Source: Paenibacillus oryzisoli (lineage in GTDB: Bacteria > Bacillota > Bacilli > Paenibacillales > NBRC-103111). From it: a stretch of DNA of 64,000 nt. Positions 42,738-50,788 of this stretch are shown here, piece after piece. A program made the translations under genes and the position numbers. Location: the NCBI RefSeq assembly GCF_001653565.1, contig NZ_LYPB01000076.1, forward strand, positions 235,628 through 299,627, written 5' to 3'. The first letter of the stretch is position 1; every line of letters begins with the position of its first letter. A model generated the notes under the pieces. The model saw only the letters and a list, made by a program, of their open reading frames with translations, searched no databases and was not told the DNA's origin.

Positions 42738-42920
42738 TTGCCCATGTCTGATGAAACAAACAATGAAATACTGGTAGAGTTAAAGAAAATAAACGAAAAA
42801 CTGGATCAATTACAATCGTCAAAAGGATTGTCAATGCCGATGAAATTCGTAGCCATAGTATTGGGTTTTGTAATAATTGGTCCTGCATTGACAATCATAC
42901 TATCTTGGTTATTTCATTGA
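42738..42920 (+). CDS. Small single-pass membrane protein
   Basis: A 60-residue protein: a short charged coiled-coil segment (NEILVELKKINEKLDQLQSS) followed by one membrane helix (about 36-57). TTG 42738 is preferred because AGGAGA ends 7 bases before it; ATG 42732 is only 1 base from it and ATG 42744 is 13 away. Similar coil-plus-helix miniproteins are common in Firmicutes but have no assigned role. Confidence 0.6.
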   Translation: MPMSDETNNEILVELKKINEKLDQLQSSKGLSMPMKFVAIVLGFVIIGPALTIILSWLFH

Positions 42921-42972
42921 TATTACCTGCTCAACTATCCTCAACACATCACGATTCAGAAAGGGGATTCCT

Positions 42973-43825
42973 ATGATAAGGATGTATACCGATCCCAGAG
43001 GAGAGGCTTACAAGCAAGTTATCGATCTAGCGATACGAAACTCAGCGTGTTTTGTCCTAAGCGAAAGATTATGGCATACTGCAGAAGGGGCGGAGAAGCC
43101 TTACGCAAGTGTACTAGAAGCATTGCAACCTTACTTAGTGAAGACAATTATCATCCAACGTGAGAATATTGAAGATATTATCCGAGTCAAAGAATCTTAT
43201 CGCAGTCATGCTTTCTATACCGCAGGAACGTATTATTTATATAGATGTTGTGATGAAAGCGGGAATCTACTGAAGGCGATGGCCAATAAGCTGTCTGATT
43301 GGAATTCCCCTAAACTTCTAGAAGATTTATGTTTCTTAAAAGAAGGTGGAGGAGATTTCCTCTACTCGATCGTACATGAACATACATATGGAATCGATGT
43401 AACAGAGGAAGAAGCCACGACTTTGATGGAGCAGATTACAGGACTATTTCTAAAAGTAGCGGCGCATTCAAACTTAGATCGTTTACTAGATGATGCTATT
43501 AAACACAAAACGGATTGGTTGTATATTAGTCGTCATCAACTAACCGAGTTACCTGACAGAATCAGGGAGCTTACCGAGCTAAGAGAATTGATTATATTTG
43601 AACGAGATCTGTACTACTTACCCGAAGGATTGTTCGATTTAAGTAAGCTCTTTAACGATCCAATATACTTCAATACGTGAGTTGCCAATCGAGCTCAAGA
43701 AGCTGAAGAAATTACGATTATTAAACATAGCTATGAATAGGATAGATGAAAAGCCCGATTTCCTTAACGAGATGGGATTGGGATTGATTAATGTAGCTCG
43801 AGATTCGTTGTGGGAGCCTGAGTGA
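42973..43825 (+). pseudogene. Leucine-rich-repeat-containing protein, frameshifted
   Basis: The frame from ATG 42973 gives about 235 residues, the last of which enter a leucine-rich repeat (LTELPDRIRELTELRELIIFERDLYYLPEGLFDLSKL, described here in pieces: LTELPDRIREL, TELRELIIF). It stops at 43680. Immediately downstream another frame continues with further repeat units (IRELPIELKKLKKL, RLLNIAMNRIDEKP) and stops at 43825. A small deletion near 43650 therefore split the gene. The N-terminal 190 residues are of unknown family. Confidence 0.75.
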
Positions 43826-43917
43826 ATCTTCATATATGTGATAGACTAGATATTGGCTTTCCTTGTTCTTGCACTTATAATTGATTTAAATTTAACTATC
43901 ATTGGAGTGTAGCAGAC

Positions 43918-44784
43918 ATGGGAGAACAACGTTTAAGACCGATTTACAATGCTGGTGAATCACTTTTGAAGGAAATTCAACGTACGAATGTGCCAGAGGA
44001 TGGGGTAGCGATTTGGAGTCTAGGTCAGGCAGGGGCGCTGATCAAAGGCGGCAACTCAGACGAAGTTATCTGCATTGATCCCTATTTAAGTTACTCGATT
44101 GAATTGGAGAATCCGGATACGGAATTCAAAAGGGAAATTCCGCCGCCGCTAACACCGCACGAGCTCGATGTAAACATTGTGTTACTCACGCATTTCCATA
44201 ATGATCACATGGATTTAACTACGATTAAAGGTGTTTCTGAGGCACATCCGGAGACCAAATTCGTTGCACCAGCGTCACATGTGAATTTGCTGCAAGATAT
44301 CGACGTGGTTGCAAGCCGAATCATAGCTGCTAAGCAAGAACAAGTCATCACGGGACATGGTGTGACCATTACCCCTGTAGCGGGAGCGCATACAGCATAT
44401 GAGACAGATCAGGACGGGAATCAAGTGTATTTGGGTTATTTTATCGAAATAAATGGCGTGAGAATCTTCCATACAGGCGACACGGTTGTCACACCGGAGT
44501 TGATTGCACATGCCAAGAAATTTCAACCTCATGTCACACTTCTACCGATTAATGGAGGTGATTATGCACGAACTTCCAGAGGGATTGTTGGCAATATGAA
44601 CTTCCGTGAAGCCGCAGATTTCGGTGTTGAGATTGGGAGTGATCTTCTCATTCCAATCCATTTTGATATGTTTTCCAACAATCGAGATAACCCGGCTTAC
44701 TTCGTTGATTATTTATTCCACACCTATCCAGCGCAGAAGTTCCATATGATGTCGGCTGGAGAGCGATTTATTTACTTTACATAA
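43918..44784 (+). CDS. UlaG-like metallo-beta-lactamase-fold hydrolase
   Basis: A 288-residue metallo-beta-lactamase-fold enzyme. Metal-binding motif THFHNDHMD (HxHxDH), further ligands in AGAHTAYE, HTGDTV and IPIHFDMF. Overall layout and length resemble UlaG, the L-ascorbate-6-phosphate lactonase, rather than glyoxalase II. It is followed by a sugar epimerase-like gene, but a terminator separates them. Likely a cytoplasmic lactonase or phosphodiesterase acting on a sugar derivative; no other ascorbate genes are present. Confidence 0.82.
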   Translation: MGEQRLRPIYNAGESLLKEIQRTNVPEDGVAIWSLGQAGALIKGGNSDEVICIDPYLSYSIELENPDTEFKREIPPPLTPHELDVNIVLLTHFHNDHMDLTTIKGVSEAHPETKFVAPASHVNLLQDIDVVASRIIAAKQEQVITGHGVTITPVAGAHTAYETDQDGNQVYLGYFIEINGVRIFHTGDTVVTPELIAHAKKFQPHVTLLPINGGDYARTSRGIVGNMNFREAADFGVEIGSDLLIPIHFDMFSNNRDNPAYFVDYLFHTYPAQKFHMMSAGERFIYFT

Positions 44785-44802
44785 TTGATATAGAATGTAT
44801 GG

Positions 44803-44834
44803 AGAAAGGGCTGCCTTATGGTAGTTCTTTTTTT
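44803..44834 (+). terminator. Rho-independent terminator
   Basis: GGGCTGCC / GGTAGTTC stem with wobble pairs, loop TTAT, and seven T. Confidence 0.8.
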
Positions 44835-44962
44835 GTATTTCGTAAGGTGATTTTCTTAAAATAGATCATACATTTGTATAAATATAAGATCCACTTCGTG
44901 GTTATTTCTTGGTATATTAATTAAGGAGAAGTGAACTTATAAGCCGTTAGGGAGGAATGTAC

Positions 44963-45727
44963 ATGTACACATTCGGATGGTGCAGTGGGATTCAAGAAGC
45001 GGAGAGACTTAAACAAATTGGCTTTGATTATATCGAATGCGCGCTCGTAGCTTTAAATCTAGAAGATGAGGCGGATTTTGCCGCCAAGCTTCCTATGTAC
45101 TTGAACAGTCCACTCCCGGTACAGGCATTCAGTATATTTTTCCCAGGTGACTTGAAGGTGGTTGGTCCAGAGGCCGATGAAGAGAGAATTCGACGGTATG
45201 TCTACAAAGCTGCAAGCGCTTTACATAAAATTGGCGCAACAACGGTTGTTCTCGGCAGTGGAAAAGCACGTTACATTCCAGATGGTTGGGAACGAAATCG
45301 CGGCGAACAGCAACTCCTTCAGCTGCTAGCACGTATCGGAGAAGAGTTCTCAGGAACAGGCGTCACACTAGCCATTGAGCCTCTGAATCAGAAAGAGTCC
45401 AACATTGTGAATACGGTTTCAGAAGCTGTAATGTTCGCCAAGCAAGTTAATCTACCGGCGATTCGTGTTTTGGCGGATTTCTATCATATGGATGAGGAGC
45501 AGGATCCGATATCTACCCTGATTGACAATAAGGATTGGCTTCAGCATATCCATTTAGCGGATACTGGGCGATTGTCGCCTGGCACAGGGCAATATCCTTA
45601 CGAGCATTTCGCGGCCACGCTCAAAGCATCGGGCTATGCGGGGATGATTTCTGGGGAGTGTACCGTGCATGATCCAGAGAATGAAATTGCGGCAAGTTTG
45701 GCTTTTATGAGAGAGAAGTTCCTGTAG
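44963..45727 (+). CDS. Sugar phosphate isomerase/epimerase (AP-endonuclease-2 fold)
   Basis: A 254-residue TIM barrel of the xylose-isomerase-like family. Metal-site segments are LAIEPLNQKESN, VLADFYHMDEEQD, HIHLADTGR and SGECTVHD, matching the Glu-Asp-His-Glu pattern of tagatose-3-epimerase relatives. ATG 44963 has GGAGG 7 bases upstream; ATG 44957 is only 1 base from it. Single gene with its own leader. Substrate unknown, probably a ketose or inosose. Confidence 0.85.
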   Translation: MYTFGWCSGIQEAERLKQIGFDYIECALVALNLEDEADFAAKLPMYLNSPLPVQAFSIFFPGDLKVVGPEADEERIRRYVYKAASALHKIGATTVVLGSGKARYIPDGWERNRGEQQLLQLLARIGEEFSGTGVTLAIEPLNQKESNIVNTVSEAVMFAKQVNLPAIRVLADFYHMDEEQDPISTLIDNKDWLQHIHLADTGRLSPGTGQYPYEHFAATLKASGYAGMISGECTVHDPENEIAASLAFMREKFL

Positions 45728-45828
45728 AGTCCTATTAACTAGAAGAGGATTTGGCAAAAAGGAGTCGAAATATATAATACCGAGTAATTACATATGAATT
45801 CATTTATCGGAATTAGGCAGATAAGGTT

Positions 45829-46779
45829 GTGACACAATTGTTAAAGGACAAAATACTTCGAAGAGAGCCTGGTATCATAACTTATGGAATGACGCCACCA
45901 AAGGAAACACATTCGCTAGAGAAAATGGCTGAAATTTCACAAAAACAATGTGAGCGACTTCAGAAACTTCAAATAGATGGCTTAATTCTTTACGATGTTC
46001 AGGAAGAAAGTGATCGAATAGATCAAGATCGCCCATTTCCATATCTACAGACAGTTGACCCGACGACGTACAGTAAGACGTACTTGAGTAAGTTAAATAT
46101 CCCGAAAATTATTTATCGTTGTGTAGGGAAATACTCAGAGGAACAGTTGGCGGAATGGATTCAAGATGATCTGGACGCGGAGAGATTTTCAGTATTTGTG
46201 GGGGCATCTTCCAGTAAGCAAGATGTTCAAATGGGCCTGCCCGAAGCGTATGAGTTAAGCAGAAAACTGAATGATAAGTTAACTTTAGGCGCAGTCGTAA
46301 TCCCAGAAAGACACATGAAAAAAGATGATGAGCATCTTAGAATGATCAATAAAATAGCGAGTGGCAGTCAATTCTTCATTTCTCAAGCGACTTATAATGT
46401 AGAAGCTTCGAAGAATTTCTTATCGGATTATTATTATCATTGCAAAGAGCATAATCTCGAAATGGTACCGATCCTCATGAATATTGCGCCGTGCGGTTCT
46501 ACGAAGACCCTAGAATTCATGAAATGGCTCGGGATCTCTATACCGAAATGGTTGGAAAATGATTTGAAGTACTCACAGGATGTCTTAGACAAATCTGTCT
46601 CGGTTTCTCAACAAATTTTTGAAGAAATTTTCGAGTTCGGCTTGGAAAAAGGGATTCCGATCGGGTGCAGTGTCGAGAGTGTCTCCACACGCAAAGTTGA
46701 AATTGAAGCTTCAATTGAATTGGTTCATGAGATCAAAGCGATGATGGAGAAGAAAATGAGATCGTCGTTTGTTTTTTGA
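45829..46779 (+). CDS. Methylenetetrahydrofolate reductase-like protein
   Basis: A 316-residue protein whose core (MTPPKETHSLEKM, LQIDGLILYDVQEESDR, TLGAVVIPER, GSQFFISQATYNVEASKNFL, MVPILMNIAPCGS) follows the (beta/alpha)8 pattern of methylenetetrahydrofolate reductases. It differs from MetF at the N-terminus, so it may belong to a divergent, MetF-like branch with another tetrahydrofolate or flavin role. The start is GTG 45829 with a weak AAGG. It is a single-gene unit ending at a hairpin. Confidence 0.7.
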   Translation: MTQLLKDKILRREPGIITYGMTPPKETHSLEKMAEISQKQCERLQKLQIDGLILYDVQEESDRIDQDRPFPYLQTVDPTTYSKTYLSKLNIPKIIYRCVGKYSEEQLAEWIQDDLDAERFSVFVGASSSKQDVQMGLPEAYELSRKLNDKLTLGAVVIPERHMKKDDEHLRMINKIASGSQFFISQATYNVEASKNFLSDYYYHCKEHNLEMVPILMNIAPCGSTKTLEFMKWLGISIPKWLENDLKYSQDVLDKSVSVSQQIFEEIFEFGLEKGIPIGCSVESVSTRKVEIEASIELVHEIKAMMEKKMRSSFVF

Positions 46780-46792
46780 GGATGTAAAGAAG

Positions 46793-46830
46793 AAGGAGCA
46801 GATCTGCGTGAGCAGTTGCTCCTTGTTTGT
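46793..46830 (+). terminator. Rho-independent terminator
   Basis: Outer stem AAGGAGCA / TGCTCCTT enclosing a smaller hairpin, followed by a T-rich stretch. Confidence 0.7.
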
Positions 46831-46949
46831 ATTTTTGCTAAATTCTGTATGAAGTAGATCAGGCATTGTCAATGCGAGTTGGCTTTGTGGAAGATTGGAA
46901 GTAAGATAGGGTTAGAAGAGTTTTTCAAATCGGAGAGGATGAGTTAAGA

Positions 46950-47513
46950 ATGGTCATAAACCATGAATCTCAAATTGGGGAAGTTCTATCAACCAGTCGT
47001 TATGCAACACATTCTTTTAGTAAACAGACTTTCGAGGTCATTCGGCTCTTGGCTGGATTAGGTGTGGAGGGCGATGCACACATGGGAAAGACGGTAAAGC
47101 ATCGCTCACGTGTTGCGCAAGATCCGAATCAACCGAATCTTCGCCAGGTTCACCTCATTCATTCGGAGTTATTTGACGAAGTAAAAGCTTTAGGATTTCG
47201 TGTTGAGCCTGGTCAGTTGGGCGAAAACATTACAACACGTGGTATAGATTTACTTGAATTGCCAACCGGATCAAAGCTAACAATCGGGGAAGATGCAGTC
47301 ATTGAGATTACTGGACTACGTAATCCTTGTGTTCAGATCGATAATTTTCAATCAGGACTGCTGCAAGCAGTTTTGGACCATGACGCAAACGGGAATCTTA
47401 TTCGTAAGGCCGGAGTGATGGGTATCGTGTTAACGGGGGGAGAAGTTAGGGTTGGAGATGAAATCCGCGTTATTCTTCCTAAGGAGCCCTATCAACCACT
47501 CGAACGCGTATAA
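46950..47513 (+). CDS. MOSC-domain protein
   Basis: A 187-residue MOSC (molybdenum cofactor sulfurase C-terminal) domain protein. Typical segments: GLGVEGDAHMG, VHLIHSELFDEV, PGQLGENITTRGIDLL, and the conserved Cys in GLRNPCVQID. Stand-alone MOSC proteins (YiiM-like) reduce N-hydroxylated bases or deliver sulfur to molybdenum enzymes; no molybdenum cofactor genes are near. It starts a tight group with the racemase and the acetyltransferase. Confidence 0.88.
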   Translation: MVINHESQIGEVLSTSRYATHSFSKQTFEVIRLLAGLGVEGDAHMGKTVKHRSRVAQDPNQPNLRQVHLIHSELFDEVKALGFRVEPGQLGENITTRGIDLLELPTGSKLTIGEDAVIEITGLRNPCVQIDNFQSGLLQAVLDHDANGNLIRKAGVMGIVLTGGEVRVGDEIRVILPKEPYQPLERV

Positions 47514-47532
47514 AGAATGAAAGGGAATTGGC

Positions 47533-48243
47533 ATGAAAACAATAGGATTAATAGGCGGTATGAGTTGGGAATCTTCGTTACTGTATTATCAAATCATCAA
47601 TCAGCGAGTAAAGGAAAAATTGGGTGGTCATCATTCGGCCAAAAGTTTGATGTATTCCGTGGATTTTCATGAGATTAAGAGGCTCCAGTTTGAGGGTAAA
47701 TGGGATGAAGCAACTAGCATGATGATCGAGTCTGCTCAAAGACTGGCAAGAGCTGGTGCGGATTGCATTGTCATATGTACGAATACGATGCACAAGATGG
47801 CCAAAGAAGTTGAAGAATCCGTATCTATCCCGTTACTTCATATTGCTGATGCAACTGCGAAGGAGATTGTAAAGGCTGGGATTAAGAAAGTCGCTTTGCT
47901 TGGCACGGCCTTTACGATGGAACAAGATTTCTACAAAGGACGACTTGTAGACAAATTTGATCTAGAAGTCCTAGTGCCTCCAGCGGACGCAAGGAAACTT
48001 GTTCACGAGATCATCTATGAAGAGCTTTGTCTTGGAATGATAAAAGAGGAATCCAAACAATCTTATATGGAGATCATCCAAAATTTAGTGAGTGAAGGGG
48101 CAGAAGCGGTTATTTTGGGCTGTACAGAAATTACGCTTTTAATAGCTCAGGAGGACTCGCCAGTTCCCTTATTCGATACAACGAAACTTCATGCTGAATA
48201 TGCGGTGGATTATGCATTAAAGGATGTTGTGTATGATTCATGA
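47533..48243 (+). CDS. Aspartate/glutamate racemase-family protein
   Basis: A 236-residue PLP-independent racemase of the Asp/Glu/hydantoin family. N-terminal IGLIGGMSWESSLLYYQIINQ, and both catalytic cysteines in VICTNTMH and LGCTEI, are present. It may interconvert L- and D-aspartate or a related amino acid for wall or polyglutamate synthesis. It starts 20 bases after MOSC and overlaps the next gene by 11 bases, showing an operon. Confidence 0.9.
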   Translation: MKTIGLIGGMSWESSLLYYQIINQRVKEKLGGHHSAKSLMYSVDFHEIKRLQFEGKWDEATSMMIESAQRLARAGADCIVICTNTMHKMAKEVEESVSIPLLHIADATAKEIVKAGIKKVALLGTAFTMEQDFYKGRLVDKFDLEVLVPPADARKLVHEIIYEELCLGMIKEESKQSYMEIIQNLVSEGAEAVILGCTEITLLIAQEDSPVPLFDTTKLHAEYAVDYALKDVVYDS

Positions 48244-48781
48244 GATAACGACTCGGTGGGATGAAGCACTATGGGAGGAAGCGGAGCCCGTATATAAAGA
48301 GGCCTTTCCAGAACATGGAAGAAAGAGTCGTGCGCTCATTCGAAGTATGTTTGAAAGAGGTATTTGCATGCTGCATACATGGCGAATAGGTGATAGCGTG
48401 ATGGCAATGGCTCTTACTGCGTTGAATGCGAAAGTACGTATGCTAATTGTTGATTACATTGCGGTTCGTATAGAGCAGCGCGGCCAAGGCGTAGGTTTGG
48501 CATGTATGCGTGATATTCGAAATTGGGCAGAGAACGAAGCAAATTGTCTGGGCATTGTCATTGAGGTCGAGGCAGAAATGTCCAAGGAAAATGCAGATCG
48601 GATTCGATTCTGGGAAAAAGCTGGATTTCAATTAACCGACTACGTCCATACCTACATTTGGGTTCCGGAAACCTATCGGGCCATGTATATGAGCTTAAGT
48701 ATAATTGAACAGTATGACGGAGAACGATTGTTCGATTATATTACCGAGTATCACGAGAAAGCCTATCGTGGGAAAGGCTAA
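48233..48781 (+). CDS. GNAT-family N-acetyltransferase
   Basis: A 182-residue acetyl-CoA-dependent acetyltransferase. The acetyl-CoA loop is IEQRGQGVGLACM, with the usual later segment RIRFWEKAGFQL. ATG 48233 lies within the end of the racemase gene, with AAAGGATG as ribosome binding site, so translation is coupled. Substrate unknown. Confidence 0.88.
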   Translation: MIHEITTRWDEALWEEAEPVYKEAFPEHGRKSRALIRSMFERGICMLHTWRIGDSVMAMALTALNAKVRMLIVDYIAVRIEQRGQGVGLACMRDIRNWAENEANCLGIVIEVEAEMSKENADRIRFWEKAGFQLTDYVHTYIWVPETYRAMYMSLSIIEQYDGERLFDYITEYHEKAYRGKG

Positions 48782-48788
48782 TAACAAT

Positions 48789-48820
48789 AGCCCACTCTTT
48801 GATTAAGAGGGGCTCTTTCT
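48789..48820. terminator. Bidirectional terminator between convergent genes
   Basis: AGCCC-ACTC / AGAGG-GGCT hairpin between the rightward GNAT gene and the leftward AbrB gene, overlapping the latter's stop codon. Confidence 0.7.
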
Positions 48821-49918
48821 GTTCATCTTTTTGTTTGCGCTGTATGTGAAGAGCAAGCGTAACAGCGGTGGTACCGCAAAGAATATGAAAAAAGTTCGAA
48901 ATAACTGATAACCGACAACGACGGATAAATTAGCATTAATTTCGTGAGCGATGATTCCCATTTGGTCCATGCCACCTGGTGCTAGACTGAGTAGAGCCGT
49001 TGATTTGGAGATAGCGTGCAGATGCATAAAGATAAAACTGAGACCAAATGAGCCTAATAGTAAGACTAGACTACTTCCGATTGATAGTGATAGGATTTGA
49101 AACTTGTGGTTAAGTTGAGCAGGCTTAAGCATTAAACCCACTTGGATACCAATCATGATTTGTGCTGCGTTAATTATACTGTTTGGCAGTGCTGGGCCAT
49201 GAAGACCAAAGAGTTGAATAATTGCCGTACTAAAGGCGGGGCCAAGTAAAAAGGCAGTTGGAAATTTGACGTTATGACCCAGAAGAGCACAACTGATACT
49301 TATTATGGCGAAAATAAAGATGTTCGGTGTTAGTTCACCCCAGCTAGCTGTCGAAGCAGTTACCGATTGAATTAGCGTTTGAGTTGCATGCTGATTGCCC
49401 ATAATCGGACTAAATACTAGCAAGGGGACACAAATAACGATCATCATGAGCCGAATGACTTGCAAGACGGTCACGATGGTTAGATTGATTCCCTTTGTCT
49501 CCTCAGCCAAAATAACCATTTGGGTAAGACCGCCAGGGATGCTTCCAAGCAAGGCTGTTTTGAAGTTAATTGGTGATAGTTTGGAGATCATGTAGGCTAG
49601 CCAAACACAGAGTAGCATGAGAAGCAGTGTCATGAGCAGCATGGAAGGGAGCTGAATCGCCATTTCATGTAAAGCTGTGGCGGTCATGGAGAGACCAATC
49701 GTGTATCCGACAATGATAAGTCCTGCATTTCTAATCGGAGTAGGCCATGCAAATCGGTCTTTGAACACATTTGATCCAAGTAAAACGGAAATCATAGGAC
49801 CCAACAGCCATGGGATGGGAATATGCAAAAGTTGGAACAAGTAACCGCCTAACAGGGCAGTAATGAGCGCTACGATCAATTTAATGGGTTGCTTGAAAGA
49901 AATCTTACTGATTACCAT
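48803..49918 (-). CDS. AbrB-family membrane protein (transporter-like)
   Basis: A 371-residue integral membrane protein with about ten helices arranged as two related halves, each containing a GxxPGG-type loop (LGSIPGGLTQMVILAEE and LSLAPGGMDQMGIIAHE). This is the AbrB duplication family, often misnamed ammonia monooxygenase; function is unproven but export or uptake of small organic acids is suspected. It is a monocistronic leftward gene. The start at 49918 has AAGGTGG upstream on the reverse strand. Confidence 0.85.
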   Translation of the reverse strand: MVISKISFKQPIKLIVALITALLGGYLFQLLHIPIPWLLGPMISVLLGSNVFKDRFAWPTPIRNAGLIIVGYTIGLSMTATALHEMAIQLPSMLLMTLLLMLLCVWLAYMISKLSPINFKTALLGSIPGGLTQMVILAEETKGINLTIVTVLQVIRLMMIVICVPLLVFSPIMGNQHATQTLIQSVTASTASWGELTPNIFIFAIISISCALLGHNVKFPTAFLLGPAFSTAIIQLFGLHGPALPNSIINAAQIMIGIQVGLMLKPAQLNHKFQILSLSIGSSLVLLLGSFGLSFIFMHLHAISKSTALLSLAPGGMDQMGIIAHEINANLSVVVGYQLFRTFFIFFAVPPLLRLLFTYSANKKMNRKSPS

Positions 49919-50028
49919 GAAACGTATTCACCACCTTGGCAGAACTGTACTAATGTTAGCACAGTTCTACTAGGGGTTCAAATAAGTCACAAGATAAATA
50001 GTCACACAGAAAGTCGAGGTAACTCATC

Positions 50029-50697
50029 ATGATCGTAAGAAAGATGTATCGTGCCGTTTGGCAAAGAGGAATGAAGGATGTAGGTGTAAAAGCATTAGAA
50101 CAAGACAAACATGTTCGCTTGTTGGTTGCTCAGGGTGAATTAATGACCGCTGCAGCTTATGTTTGGAAGGATAATCTATTCCTCTACTATGAATGTGTGA
50201 ACCGCGAGGTGTTGCCAGATGAAGTAGCTGGGGCCGCGGCCCCCTATCTGATGGACTGGCCAGGACAAGAACAGCCCCGCAAGTGGATCTTAATGATCGA
50301 TGTTTTTCATTTCAACGAGCCAGCAAGCGTTGAGCATTGGTTGAGAAAAGAGCCCGTCGTATCCCGAGTCGGAAGGGTTGCGCATCTGAAGCCTGAGATG
50401 ATGAGCAGCTACATCTATTATCATTATCAATTGCAAGAGGAACGTGCTTTTCATGGAGAAAAGTATGAAATTATTGCCATGCACGAGAACCTGTTATTTG
50501 GTTATCAAGAATTTCCCAAAGTCATAGAGGAACCTATCGTAGCAGGGCGTCTCAGCACGAAAGGGACACCTGAGAATTGGAGCGACTCGGGTATGGATTT
50601 GCATTTTCAGCCATGGGAAGAGGATGGACATTTGTATTTTAAACCGATTGATCAGGTGTTTGCTTATTATGTTGGCGATTTGAAAGAAAGTACCTGA
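50029..50697 (+). CDS. Hypothetical protein
   Basis: A 222-residue soluble protein (MIVRKMYRAVWQRGMKDVGV) with aromatic and charged segments such as YVWKDNLFLYYECVNRE, SSYIYYHYQLQEER and GMDLHFQPWEEDGHLYF. I recognise no family. The composition is typical for the genome and the frame is well used, so it is very probably real. It lies between the divergent AbrB gene and the leftward mannanase. Confidence 0.65.
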   Translation: MIVRKMYRAVWQRGMKDVGVKALEQDKHVRLLVAQGELMTAAAYVWKDNLFLYYECVNREVLPDEVAGAAAPYLMDWPGQEQPRKWILMIDVFHFNEPASVEHWLRKEPVVSRVGRVAHLKPEMMSSYIYYHYQLQEERAFHGEKYEIIAMHENLLFGYQEFPKVIEEPIVAGRLSTKGTPENWSDSGMDLHFQPWEEDGHLYFKPIDQVFAYYVGDLKEST

Positions 50698-50716
50698 TAT
50701 TTTAAGTGTATAAGGT

Positions 50717-50743
50717 GAGATAGTCGAAATAATCGAGTATCTC
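50717..50743. repeat. Short palindrome related to the 51-bp repeats
   Basis: GAGATAgTCGA, AATAA, TCGAgTATCTC: a perfect inverted repeat around the same TCGA-AATAA-TCGA core that joins the 51-bp units at 33631-33834. A single copy between two convergent genes; may act as terminator or be a dispersed repeat. Confidence 0.6.
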
Positions 50744-50788
50744 TGAGAACAATGGCGCCTTTCGGGTTGAGATTGTCGCTGATCCGCC

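Noticed and set aside
43918..45727. Ascorbate-utilisation (ula) operon
   Set aside because: Only a UlaG-like and an epimerase-like gene are present, separated by a terminator, with no UlaABC transporter.
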